A stretch of 34,557 nt of DNA from Burkholderia paludis (GTDB taxonomy: Bacteria > Pseudomonadota > Gammaproteobacteria > Burkholderiales > Burkholderiaceae): the NCBI RefSeq assembly GCF_000732615.1, contig NZ_JPGL01000089.1, positions 1 through 34,557 of the forward strand, written 5' to 3'. A program made the translations under genes and the position numbers. Shown in pieces: positions 1 to 10,200 of the stretch (positions are counted from its first letter, which is position 1; each line of letters opens with the position of its first letter). The notes beneath the pieces were generated by a model. The model was not told where the DNA came from. It did not search any database and worked only from the letters and a program-made list of their open reading frames with translations.

Positions 1-77
1 CTATAGCCCTGGTCGAGCACCAGACACGCGGCTTGCTGTTTGAACTCCGGGGAAAACGTACGACGTCGCTTGGTCAT
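1..77 (-). CDS. IS3-family transposase OrfA, N-terminal part
   Basis: The first 25 codons of a transposase OrfA are present. It begins MTKRRRTFSPEFKQQAACLV and continues with LDQGY. This is the helix-turn-helix start typical of IS3-family OrfA, which binds the terminal repeats and is joined to the OrfB integrase by programmed frameshifting. The ATG (75-77 on this strand) has a good ribosome site, GAGGTG, about five bases upstream. The gene runs off the left edge, so length and integrity are unknown. Confidence 0.75.
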   Translation of the reverse strand, partial: MTKRRRTFSPEFKQQAACLVLDQGY

Positions 78-141
78 TAGACACCTCTTCATGGCGAGCA
101 TTCTCGCCTAAATCAGTGTCCGGGTTCATTAGACCACTACA
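1..141 (-). mobile_element. IS3-family insertion sequence, left end (truncated by window)
   Basis: Read on the minus strand, the element starts at 141 with TGTAGTGGTCTAATGAACCC, a TG-initiated IS3-type terminal inverted repeat. The start of an OrfA gene follows 64 bases inside. The rest lies outside the window, so the second end and any target duplication cannot be seen. The hsdS reading frame resumes directly at 142, so the element sits inside hsdS. The family is inferred from the OrfA N-terminus and the terminus; the exact IS name is not known. Confidence 0.75.
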
Positions 142-592
142 ATGCGATGGCGTGTGCGTGAGCGAGTTCCTGGTGCTGCGGTCGCGCAAGGAACTCATCC
201 TGCCTGCGTATCTTGAGCAGCTACTGCGCTGTAGGCGTGTCATTGACCTCATTAACAGCTCGACGGCGGGAGCGAAGATGCCGCGTGCCGATTGGACCTT
301 TATCGGCAACGTGCGACTCCCGGTTCCTCGCAAAGATGAGCAGGAGGCAATCCTGTCGCACATCGAGATCGAAACGAAGGACTTGGGCGAAGCCATCGCT
401 CGCGCCGAAGAAGAAATCAAACTGATCCGAGAATACCGCGACCGACAGATTACCGACGTTGTCACCGGACAAGTGGACGTGCGGGGCTGGGTTCCAGACC
501 CGGACGACGTGACGGCCGAGGAGGATCTGGCGGCGCTGAATGGTGAGGAAGAAATCGATACTGACGGGGAGGAAGACGATGGCGACGACTGA
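142..592 (+). pseudogene. hsdS: Type I restriction-modification specificity subunit HsdS, 3' remnant
   Basis: About 150 codons of the C-terminal end of HsdS remain. HsdS recognises the bipartite DNA target and bridges the HsdM and HsdR subunits. The visible part holds the end of the second target-recognition domain (VCVSEFLVLR near the break, then KMPRADW and the conserved VRLPVP..DEQ turn). After it comes the terminal conserved helix with the signature REYRDRQITDVVTGQVDVRG. An acidic tail rich in Asp and Glu ends the protein. The 5' part is missing because the IS3 element ends at 141, with the frame open directly across the junction. The stop overlaps the start of hsdR by 14 bases, so the two were translated together. 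The first two thirds, and hsdM, must lie beyond the IS or be lost. Confidence 0.85.
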
Positions 593-3575
593 CACCAGCG
601 AGAAGGGCTTGGAAGCCCTGATCGTCCGTGACCTCTGCACCAGCGGCGGCTACATACAGGGCCAGCCCACCGACTACAACCGCGACGTGGCGGTAGACGT
701 GATGCAGTTGCTGGCGTTTCTGCAGGCCACGCAGCCCACGGTCGTCACTGCGCTTGAGCTGGCAAACGAGGGCATCAAGCGCACGCAGTTCCTGCACCGC
801 ATCCAGGGCGAGATCGCCAAGCGCGGTGTAGTCGATGTGCTCCGCAAGGGCGTCAACCACGGCCCGGCCCACGTCGACCTGTACAAGCTGCTGCCGACTC
901 CGGGTAACGTTAGCGCTGGCGAGAACTTCGGCAAGAACATCTTCAGCGTCACCCGGCAGCTGCGCTACAGCAACGACGAGTCGCAGCGCTCGCTGGACAT
1001 GGTGATCTTCATCAACGGTCTGCCGGTGCTGACCTTCGAGTTGAAGAACTCTCTGACAAAGCAGACCGTGGCCGACGCGATCACGCAGTACCAGACTGAC
1101 CGCAACCCGAACGAGTTGCTGTTTCAGCTCGGGCGGTGCGTGGCTCACATGGCGGTGGACGATGCCGAGGTGCGGTTCTGTCCGCACCTCACCGGCAAGA
1201 CCTCGTGGTTCCTGCCGTTCAACCAGGGCTGGAACAGCGGCGCGGGCAATCCCCCTAACCCTCATGGGTTGAAGACCGACTATTTGTGGAAGCAGGTGTT
1301 GCTGAAGGATTCGCTGGCGAACATCATCGAGAACTTCACGCAGGTGGTGGAGGAGGAAGACGAAAAGGGAAAGAAGCGGCGCAATCAAGTGTTCCCGCGC
1401 TTTCACCAGTTGCGTACCGTTCGCGCTCTGCTACGGCGCTCGCGCGAGGATGGGGTCGGCAAGCGCTATCTGATCCAGCATTCAGCGGGAAGCGGCAAGA
1501 GCAACACCATTGCGTGGCTGGCTCATCAGCTGGTGGAGCTCAAGACCGCCGCTGATGCGATGCTGGCCCAGTTCGATTCGGTCATCGTCATCACCGACCG
1601 GCGCGCGCTGGACACGCAGATCGCCCGCACTATCAAGAGCTACGACCATGTGGCGTCGATCTTCGGCCACTCCGAGGATGCGGCAGAGCTGCGCACCTTC
1701 CTGCGCAAGGGCAAGAAGATCATCGTGACGACGGTGCAGAAGTTCCCGTTCATCCTCGACGAACTGGGGGACCTTGGCAGCAGGAAGTTCGCGTTGTTGA
1801 TCGATGAAGCGCATTCCAGTCAGGGCGGCAAGACCACGGCCAAGATGCACATGGCCTTGTCGGGGGCTCCGGGCGATGACGAGGGTGACGAAGAGTCCGT
1901 CGAGGATGCAGTCAACAAGCTGATCGAGTCGCGCAAGATGCTGCCGAACGCCAGCTACTTCGCCTTCACCGCGACCCCGAAAAACCGGACGCTGGAGTTA
2001 TTCGGCGAGCGCTACTTGGAGGGTGGCGAAGCGCGCTTTCGCTCGCCGGAGGAGCTGACCTATACCACCAAGCAGGCGATCCAGGAGGGCTTCATTCTCG
2101 ACGTGATCGAGAACTACACGTCGGTGAACAGCTTCTATCACGTTGCCAAGACAGTCGAGGACGATCCCGACTTCGAAAAGGTCAAGGCACTGAAAAAGAT
2201 TCGCCACTACGTCGAATCGCACGACAAGGCCATCCGCAAGAAGGCCGAGATCATGGTCGATCACTTCGTGGCGCAGGTGGCGGGCAAGCAAAAGATCGGT
2301 GGCAAGGCGCGGGCGATGATCGTCTGCAACGGGATCGCACGGGCCATCGACTACTACCGTGAGGTGTCGGACTACCTCGCCACAATCAAGAGCCCGTTCA
2401 AGGCCATCGTGGCGTACTCAGGTGACTTCGAAGTTAGCGGGGTAAAGAAGACTGAGGCCGACCTCAATGATTTCCCGAGCAAAGATATCCCGTCCAAGCT
2501 CAAGCAAGACCCGTATCGGTTCCTGATCGTCGCTAACAAGTTCGTCACCGGCTTTGACGAGCCGCTGCTGCACACGATGTACGTGGATAAACCATTGGCG
2601 GGCGTGCTGGCGGTGCAAACGCTCTCGAGGCTAAACCGCGCACATCCGCAGAAGCGCGACACCTTCGTGCTCGACTTTGCCGATAACGCTGAGGCGGTGA
2701 AGGTGGCATTCCAGGACTACTACCGCGCCACGATCCAGACCGGAGAAACAGACCCCAACAAACTGCACGACCTGAAGAACGATCTCGATGCGAAGCAGGT
2801 GTACAGCTGGCAGCAGGTCGAGGACTTGGTCGCGCTTTACGTAACCGGCGCAGACCGGGACAAGCTCGACCCGATTCTCGACGCCTGCGTCGCCGAGTAC
2901 ATCGACAACCTGAGTGAAGACGACCAGGTTGAGTTCAAGGGTAAGGCCAAGGCATTTGTGCGCAGCTACGGTTTCCTCGCGGCCATCCTGACTTACGGTC
3001 ACCCAGCCTGGGAAAAGCTCGCGATCTTCCTGAACTTCCTGATCCCGAAGCTCCCCGCCCCGAAGGAAGAAGACCTCTCGAAGGGAGTGTTGGAGGCCAT
3101 AGACATGGACAGCTATCGGGTGGAAGCGCAAGCTTCGCTGAAGATGTCTATGGACGATGCGGATGCCTTCATCGAACCGCCCCCGCCGGGCAGTGGTAGC
3201 GGGAGCGGCATGCCCGATATCGACAAGCTGTCGAACATCATCAAGGCCTTCAACGACATGTTCGGCAACATCGAGTGGAAGGACGGTGACAAGATTCGCA
3301 AGGTCATCACCGAGGACATTCCGGCCCGCGTGGCGCAAGACAAGGCTTACCAGAACGCACAGGCCAACTCTGACAAGCAGAACGCGAAGCTGGAGCACGA
3401 CAAGGCGCTGAATCGGGTGGTCCTGGAACTGATCTCTGACCACACGGAGCTGTTCAAACAGTTCAGTGACAACCCCAGCTTCAAGCGCTGGCTGACGGAC
3501 ATGGTTTTCGACTCGACGTATCACCCGGGCGCGGTGCCGCCGAAAGCACCGCCGCAGACGGGGGCGTCGGTGTGA
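579..3575 (+). CDS. hsdR: Type I restriction enzyme R subunit (HsdR), ATP-dependent translocase/endonuclease
   Basis: This 998-residue protein is full length for HsdR. It translocates DNA with ATP and cuts it when the complex stalls. Residues 1-220 form the nuclease domain, with the PD-(D/E)xK triad visible as Asp140 and Glu154-x-Lys156 (context VLTFELKN). The SF2 motor follows: Walker A HSAGSGKS at 301-308, DEAH at 409-412, a TATPK motif III, then FVTGFDEP and QTLSRLNRAHP as motifs V and VI. A Pro/Gly/Ser linker (PPPPGSGSGSG, about residue 865) precedes a charged helical C-terminal domain that would bind HsdM/HsdS. I chose the ATG at 579, which has GGGGAGG seven bases upstream and overlaps the hsdS stop; an in-frame ATG at 540 lies inside hsdS. 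The gene is intact, although its specificity subunit is broken. Confidence 0.93.
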   Translation: MATTDTSEKGLEALIVRDLCTSGGYIQGQPTDYNRDVAVDVMQLLAFLQATQPTVVTALELANEGIKRTQFLHRIQGEIAKRGVVDVLRKGVNHGPAHVDLYKLLPTPGNVSAGENFGKNIFSVTRQLRYSNDESQRSLDMVIFINGLPVLTFELKNSLTKQTVADAITQYQTDRNPNELLFQLGRCVAHMAVDDAEVRFCPHLTGKTSWFLPFNQGWNSGAGNPPNPHGLKTDYLWKQVLLKDSLANIIENFTQVVEEEDEKGKKRRNQVFPRFHQLRTVRALLRRSREDGVGKRYLIQHSAGSGKSNTIAWLAHQLVELKTAADAMLAQFDSVIVITDRRALDTQIARTIKSYDHVASIFGHSEDAAELRTFLRKGKKIIVTTVQKFPFILDELGDLGSRKFALLIDEAHSSQGGKTTAKMHMALSGAPGDDEGDEESVEDAVNKLIESRKMLPNASYFAFTATPKNRTLELFGERYLEGGEARFRSPEELTYTTKQAIQEGFILDVIENYTSVNSFYHVAKTVEDDPDFEKVKALKKIRHYVESHDKAIRKKAEIMVDHFVAQVAGKQKIGGKARAMIVCNGIARAIDYYREVSDYLATIKSPFKAIVAYSGDFEVSGVKKTEADLNDFPSKDIPSKLKQDPYRFLIVANKFVTGFDEPLLHTMYVDKPLAGVLAVQTLSRLNRAHPQKRDTFVLDFADNAEAVKVAFQDYYRATIQTGETDPNKLHDLKNDLDAKQVYSWQQVEDLVALYVTGADRDKLDPILDACVAEYIDNLSEDDQVEFKGKAKAFVRSYGFLAAILTYGHPAWEKLAIFLNFLIPKLPAPKEEDLSKGVLEAIDMDSYRVEAQASLKMSMDDADAFIEPPPPGSGSGSGMPDIDKLSNIIKAFNDMFGNIEWKDGDKIRKVITEDIPARVAQDKAYQNAQANSDKQNAKLEHDKALNRVVLELISDHTELFKQFSDNPSFKRWLTDMVFDSTYHPGAVPPKAPPQTGASV

Positions 3576-3824
3576 GGGTGGAAAGATGGGAGGAGACGCA
3601 ATGATGGGGACAACCTCGGCCGACCAGGTCAAGGCTTCCGCACCTCGCAGAGAGGCAGAGCGACTGGAAGAAGACGTCCTCTACCCGTGTGTGCCTCCGC
3701 CCGTCTATTCAGGGCATTGATGGTATTGGTGCGGATAGGCACGCAAGGTGAAAAACTTCGAATCAAATTCGATTTCAATGCACAATTAAGAAAGAAATCT
3801 GACAGGACAAAGCGAGGACGGGGG
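3576..3824 (+). other. Spacer between hsdR and druH with a 39-codon ORF
   Basis: A short ORF, 3601-3720, follows a GGAGGAG-type ribosome site. It starts MMGTTSADQVKASAPRREAE and ends VYSGH. It looks like the beginning of a longer gene that has been cut off, but I cannot name the family. The rest is AT-richer DNA, presumably holding the druH promoter; I see no convincing -35/-10 pair and no terminator. The composition changes here, consistent with a junction between two separately acquired modules. Confidence 0.4.
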
Positions 3825-6800
3825 ATGAAGGTTCATCAGATAACGGCATTCACTGACTGGAAGAGGAGTCTGCTTACAAGTCGACAACTTGCACGACCGG
3901 ATCGACGCCACTTATACCAATATCGTCTCTCGAAGGAAGAGTATTCTGATCTTCACACACTGCTTTGTACCTGGTGTGAAAAGTTATCCTCTCTATCATT
4001 CACGCAAATCCGGCGAATTCCGGGATTCGCTTGCCTATTTGTTCTATACGCTTCTGAGTGGTGGCGGCGTGAGTACAACGGATCCCATTGGACGTGGGAC
4101 CCCATCCTCCAAAGCATCGATCCGAACGCAGACCCATGGCTGCCACAAGAACGTAGCGAATGCGTCAACGCAGGATTTCAAGACTGGGGGGTAACCAGTC
4201 AGATCAATGGGGGGCTGCGCTATTTGGGTGCAGTCGCGATCGAAGGCGGCCTTCCCATGCGGTTACTTGCAGAAGCTCGTGGCAAGATTGGACAGCTGCT
4301 CGGGCAAGTTCTCCGTCTCGCAGGCGATACACGAGTGACTCCCCAGGAGTTGTTGACCTGGGTAAATAGCTTGAAAAAAAATCTGCCTAAAAGCTATCGC
4401 CATGAAATCGTCTATACGCTGCTTGCCGATGTTGCATGGATCGTCCTTTGCCTAAAGGACGAAGCAAAACTCACTTCCAGTCAGAATGCGCTCTCGAAGC
4501 TCGATCAAAAAATCACCGGGTGGCGTGAGCGTTTCCCGCTACCCATTGACGACGCACATTCCCAAGGCCTGATCGAACAACTGATTCGGGATGCCGCAGA
4601 TATTCGCACGGAGAAGCACACCTTCTGCTTCCCTGTTGAGCGCGAACTTGTCATAGACAGCGATGCCAATTGGTCCCTTCGCTCCGTCATACACGTCCCC
4701 GAAACCATTCTGGTTACTCAACTTGCCAAGCTTCTGGGCGAAACACCGGAGAGTATGCCAAGGGCTGGCGAGCTGTCACTCACGGCCGAGGGGAAACGGA
4801 CGACGACAACCATACGCCTCCTAGCGGGGCAAGAGCGCTACCATATAGAGCGCTCCCCTTGGGGGTATATCGGAAGCACGGCGGCGAGCGAACATCTTCT
4901 GCATCTGCAAGCACCGGATGGGCGCCTTTGGAGCAACGTCGCTCCGAAGGGCGGTCTGCTGGATAACGAATTGCCCTGGGTGTTTTTTGCCGACGAGATC
5001 GATTCACACCGCTTTTTGCGACAAGGCAGTGGCAGCATCACTGCGAACGAGGGGCTCGTTGCATTGCCTTCAGGCTGGAGTATTCGCGCACTCAATGATG
5101 CAACGGTGACCGATTGCGGCCAACTCAATGTTGACGACCGTCGCATCGTACGCATCCGTGGCACAGTGGAAGCCCGCTGCGGGGAAGAATTTATCTGTCG
5201 GATACGGACAGGGCAAGCAGGTGTGTCAGGAGATAGTTACGAGTGGCGAGGTCAACGAGAATGGTTAGATTTTCAGAGTCCATCCGTTGCATTCAAGGGA
5301 CTACCCAAGCTTTACCATATCAATCCTGACGGCAACATCCAAAAAGCGGAGGGCGAGATTGGATGGAGCATGGCGTCCAATATAGAACATGCCAAATTGC
5401 AACCCATTGGCCCCGTCACAGTCCGGTACCCTGCCAATGGTGAGATTAAGCAACGAGCACGTATCGTTGTGCTTCCTGTGGAGGCGCGAATCGCAATGCG
5501 CAGCCACAGCCCAACCGCTGGCGAAGTGAGACTACATGGTTGGGGGGCGCTCAATGCACGCGTAATGACTGATTTCGTGCAGTATGAGACTCGGCGAGAG
5601 CCTGGCACCTTAATCGTATCGATTCACACACCTCAAGGTCAGCGAGCACCGGAGCGCGTGCAACTGGAGGTGCGTTGGCCAAATACAACGACAGCCGCTC
5701 GCTTCACCATACCTTTTCCCGGCCAAGGAACACGTGCATTTGACGGTCAGGGCAATGAGCTACGGTCAGGCAGCATGCTCAGCTCCGCTCAGTTGGCCGG
5801 TGTGCGAATGCTCGTCAATAATGCAGGCAGCAACACGCGCATGCAGCTGGAGATTAAATCGAGGGATCTGAAGCAAGCGCGCCACGTCGAATTACGGGCA
5901 CTGCCTGGTGCGATGTCTCTGGAAGTGCGACTCCAAGACTATGCAACGGATATTCAGCACCAACTCTCTACTGATGATGGTCCAGATGCACGAGCGTGGG
6001 TGGAGTTACGCGTAAGCGGCTGCGACGCTTACCGACTTGAGATTACCCGCTACGCAGCCAAGCTTGAAAAGAATGGTCCGTACATTGGGCTAAACGCGCA
6101 CGCAAATGCGAAGCTCCTGCCGGAGCAGATCGATTCACTACCGGTCATGGCACTTCGACTTGAGCAACCCGGTGAAGAAGCCCTTCGCCTAAATCCAGCC
6201 ATATCACAAGACGTCCCGACAGGGATGTGGGAGTTTTCTCCGGAAAACCGTGAGCCAGGATCGTGGCTTATTTACCCTGGTCCGAATGCGATCCTCCCGT
6301 TCCGCCCGACGCTGTGGTTTATCCCCGGAGATTTGACGTCAAACAGCGAATTGGCGCATGCAATCAATATTGGGGATGATGAGGCACGTACGATTTCGCT
6401 GGATCGCATCATTGGTGAGATGGGGATCGATTATCTCCACCATGGATGGAACGAGATCGAGCAGCTCGTAAGCCAAATCGGCCATCTTTCGCTGGCCGCA
6501 CTGGATTTGTGGCGTCGATTCGCGAAATCACCAACGGGAATGGCGGCCCTTGCGATGCGCTTAAGCCAGTTCCCCGCTAATTTTCTCGTTCGATTTGATC
6601 AAGAGCTTTCCTTTGCTTGGGAAGCCATCCCATTCTCAGCGTGGCGGAAAGCGATCGGCAACCTCAAAGCTCAGTGCTACGAGGTATATGGCGATGAAAT
6701 CGGAAAAGTCATCTTCCAAACTCACCACTTAAACCGAGTTCAGCAGATTACTGCATTCCACGGTGCGTTGACGTTTATGCTTGGAATGGCAAGCGCTGAC

Positions 6801-7205
6801 TTCCTTCCCGAAAGCAAAATGCAATCCCGAGCACTATCAAGTCTAGGCATGCTAGCTCAACAGAATTTGTTTGGCGGCGAGGGAAGTTCTGTCATGGCGT
6901 TGCGCAGAATTCACGCTAACGATACTTGGCCGACTGGACTCGGCAGAATCATTGGTGAAGCGAAGAGGGATCTGACTATTGCTGCGTTGCTCTATCCAGA
7001 AAATGCTGATTTTGCAACGACTGCGATCAATGCGCCATTGCTCGTGGCTACGCAGGCCGCAACGGACCAATCAGATTCGTGGTTTAGCGATCCAAAATCC
7101 ATTCATGAGTTGCGAGCAGCGCGTGCCTTTGATCCTCAGTGGTTCGACGACGCATATAACCAGACCTTCGCCCGGTGTATCGCTAACGGACTACTGCATA
7201 ACTGA
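3825..7205 (+). CDS. druH: Druantia type III protein DruH (STY4851/ECs_5259-like)
   Basis: This large protein of 1,126 residues has no enzyme motif that I can see. I recognise it as DruH by its overall sequence (N-terminus MKVHQITAFTDWKRSLLTSR, Trp-rich WWRREYNGSHW block at about 95-105) and by its place directly before a 2,083-residue DruE helicase. DruH plus DruE defines Druantia type III, which protects against phage by an unknown mechanism. The middle third is rich in short beta-type segments and the C-terminal third is helical. The start at 3825 has GAGGACGGGG just upstream; an in-frame start at 3687 would add 46 basic residues and lacks a good site. Seven bases separate its stop from druE, so the two form an operon. 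GC is clearly lower than in the rhs region, which suggests horizontal acquisition. Confidence 0.8.
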   Translation: MKVHQITAFTDWKRSLLTSRQLARPDRRHLYQYRLSKEEYSDLHTLLCTWCEKLSSLSFTQIRRIPGFACLFVLYASEWWRREYNGSHWTWDPILQSIDPNADPWLPQERSECVNAGFQDWGVTSQINGGLRYLGAVAIEGGLPMRLLAEARGKIGQLLGQVLRLAGDTRVTPQELLTWVNSLKKNLPKSYRHEIVYTLLADVAWIVLCLKDEAKLTSSQNALSKLDQKITGWRERFPLPIDDAHSQGLIEQLIRDAADIRTEKHTFCFPVERELVIDSDANWSLRSVIHVPETILVTQLAKLLGETPESMPRAGELSLTAEGKRTTTTIRLLAGQERYHIERSPWGYIGSTAASEHLLHLQAPDGRLWSNVAPKGGLLDNELPWVFFADEIDSHRFLRQGSGSITANEGLVALPSGWSIRALNDATVTDCGQLNVDDRRIVRIRGTVEARCGEEFICRIRTGQAGVSGDSYEWRGQREWLDFQSPSVAFKGLPKLYHINPDGNIQKAEGEIGWSMASNIEHAKLQPIGPVTVRYPANGEIKQRARIVVLPVEARIAMRSHSPTAGEVRLHGWGALNARVMTDFVQYETRREPGTLIVSIHTPQGQRAPERVQLEVRWPNTTTAARFTIPFPGQGTRAFDGQGNELRSGSMLSSAQLAGVRMLVNNAGSNTRMQLEIKSRDLKQARHVELRALPGAMSLEVRLQDYATDIQHQLSTDDGPDARAWVELRVSGCDAYRLEITRYAAKLEKNGPYIGLNAHANAKLLPEQIDSLPVMALRLEQPGEEALRLNPAISQDVPTGMWEFSPENREPGSWLIYPGPNAILPFRPTLWFIPGDLTSNSELAHAINIGDDEARTISLDRIIGEMGIDYLHHGWNEIEQLVSQIGHLSLAALDLWRRFAKSPTGMAALAMRLSQFPANFLVRFDQELSFAWEAIPFSAWRKAIGNLKAQCYEVYGDEIGKVIFQTHHLNRVQQITAFHGALTFMLGMASADFLPESKMQSRALSSLGMLAQQNLFGGEGSSVMALRRIHANDTWPTGLGRIIGEAKRDLTIAALLYPENADFATTAINAPLLVATQAATDQSDSWFSDPKSIHELRAARAFDPQWFDDAYNQTFARCIANGLLHN

Positions 7206-7212
7206 CTAGAAC

Positions 7213-10200
7213 ATGACTCCCTATTTCTCAGAGCTGTTCCCCGTATTGGCAGAACGTGCCAAGCTGTCCGCGACCAGCCGACTCGGATTCGCTAACGCAC
7301 CGTTGCAACGGCACCTTTCGGATGTATTCGGTCGTCCGTATGGCGAACCTGGTGCATTTCTGGCCGACCCCACGTTCGAAGCTGTCTTCGGTTGGCATAG
7401 TGCCGACGCGACAATGAGCGATCTTGCCGGCTCATTGCTCACGCACGACCTGATTCGGGCGATGGATGCCCCCCCAGCTGAGCTTGCAGGTGAATACCGA
7501 TTTGCCAGCTCACAGTGTCCCTACACTCATCAGTTAGCTGCTTGGAAAGTGCTGACGCGCGAGACACCACAATCACTGGTGGTTGCCAGTGGCACTGGTT
7601 CAGGCAAAACGGAATGCTTTATGGTGCCGATCTTGGACCGCCTTTGCCGACTGCGTGCTCAGCAACAAAGCAAACTGATTGGTGTGCGCGCTCTTTTTCT
7701 CTACCCGCTTAACGCACTCATTAATAGTCAGCGTGAACGATTGCGGGCTTGGACCGATGCATTCGGGGAAGACGTGCGGTTCAGTCTCTACAACGGCACG
7801 ACCCCTGAAAAGCTACCAGAGCGAAACCGGCAGGGGGCCAAAAATGAGGTGGCCGATCGAGAAACGCTGCGTGCGTCACCGCCGCCGATCCTTGTGACCA
7901 ATTCCACTATGTTGGAATACATGCTGGTGCGTACGGCGGATGCGCCAATCTTAGCTCAATCGCAAGGGAAGCTGGAGTGGGTCGTGCTGGATGAGGCCCA
8001 CACGTATGTGGGTTCTCAAGCGGCTGAGGCCTCGCTGCTCATTCGGCGCGTGCTGCACGGGTTTGGTGTCACCTCCGACCAAGTCCGATTTGTCGCGACG
8101 TCAGCCACGATCGGTGACCCAGAGGGTGAAGCAGGCAAAAAACTTAAGCAATTTCTAGCGGATGTAGCAGGCGTATCGCCGGACCGTGTCCATCTCGTTG
8201 CCGGGAAGCGAAGAATACCATCCATGGTAGGACAACAGTCACATGGCGCGATGGCATTGGATAATCTGGTCAACATTGATTCCGGCCAAGAAAAATCATC
8301 TCACCGGTATGAGGCGCTCACGGGAGAAATCACAGCCCGAAAGCTGCGCGACTTATTTGTAGGTGACCCAGAGCGCCAACCTGTTCAACGACTGTCAGAC
8401 GTTTGTGCGGCTCTGTTCGAAAAGAGAAATAATTATTCTGTCGCACAACAGCACGAAGCATTGCGTTGGCTCGATTTACTCAGCGGCACGCGAGATAGCG
8501 ACGGCGAGGTTTTCTTGCCATTACGTGCGCACGGATTTCATCAAACGCTCTCAGGGCTGTGGGCGTGTGCCGATGCCGCCTGTTCGCACAAGGTGAACAC
8601 TCATCTTAGCGATGCCAACTGGCCTTTCGGTCAGGTGTATCTGGATCCAAGAAAGCACTGCGATTGTGGGAGTCCGGTATATGAAGTTATTTCATGTGGG
8701 GACTGTGGAACCGTTCATTTGTTAGCGGGCGCTCATCGTGGTGTCTTGACCCATCTACAACCTCAAGCCGCACTGGACGAATTTGAGCTGGAAGTCGAAT
8801 CGAATGAGCGCGCGGAGGCAGATGACGGAGATGACGAAGATCACGATGAGGAGCCGCCCTCGAGCAAACAGAGCAAGGTCCTAATTGTTAATCGACCACT
8901 GCAACACGTCGGTCCATTGGATATCGATCGAACGTCTCGTCAGATTACAGAACCCTCCGGCGATGCCTTGCGCGTGCTCGCTCACGAAGATGGTGGGGAA
9001 GGTTTAATGTGCCCTGTCTGTAGTGGCACGGAATCGGCCAAAGAACGACTATTCCAATCCAGTCGGCTCGGTGCTCCATTCTTGCTTGGCGGAATTCTCC
9101 CGACCTTGCTCGAATTCGCGCCGGACGGCGACAAGCCGGCCGATCATCCGTGTCGTGGTCGACGGCTGCTAACCTTCAATGACAGCCGTCAGGGAACAGC
9201 GCGGATTGCCGCGAAGCTACAGCAGGATGCTGAACGCAATCGCGTGCGCGGATTGGTGTATCACCTTGCGCTCCAATATGGGCGTGGCCAAGCCAGTGCG
9301 CTAACTGAAGGGCTTAAAAGCGATATCCGCGCGCTAGAAGCGGCTCAAGCCATTACTCCTATTCCAGCGCTGGATCAAATGCTGGCTGGGAAAAAGGCTG
9401 AGTTAGCTAAACTCACTCGTCCCGCCCCTATCCCGTTCAACGACTTGGCGCAGCAACTCGCAAATCAGGGGCGGGATTTCGACGACATGCTGACCCACTA
9501 CCGACGCCTTTCACCCGGCACATTCGGCGACAGCAGTGGCCCGGTGGAGCTCGCCCGGATGTTCCTCGTTCGAGAGTTTGGTCGTCGACCAAAACGACTC
9601 AACAACCTGGAAAGTATGGGACTTGTCGCGGTGCAATATCCGGCCTTAGAAACTCTGTCTCAGGGTATACCTTCTGCAGTGCGCGACGTCGGGCTCGATT
9701 ACGCGGCATGGAAAGATTTTCTCAAGATCTGCCTTGATTTCTACATTCGCGGAGGTGGCTCTTTGGCCATTACACCGTCTTGGCGTAATTGGCTTGGCAT
9801 ACCGTTCCCTCAAACTCAGCTCGTTTCCAGAGATGAGCAGGAGACTGGTCGTACTCAACGCCGGTGGCCGCGAGCTAAACGTAGTGGCATGCAAAGTATC
9901 CTAGTTCGGATTCTGGCCTATGCCATTAAGGCCGATATCACCAGCGCCTATGGCGAAGACCGCGTTGATGCTGTGCTACTCGCAGCCTGGGAAACACTTG
10001 GATCGCTTGGTCTACTGACACAAAGCGGGAATGGTCGCGTCCTTGCTTTGACATCTATTGCTTTTTCGCCCATGGCTGAAGCATGGGTATGCCCAGTCAC
10101 CCGACGTTTTCTTGACACGACGCTGCGAGGGATAAGTCCATATCTCCCCAAGCAGGCAACAGATGAAACCACTCTGTGCCAAAAAGTGGCAATCCCGCTA

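Noticed and set aside
462..1406. 314-codon minus-strand ORF opposite hsdR
   Set aside because: HsdR is certain on the plus strand over the same bases.
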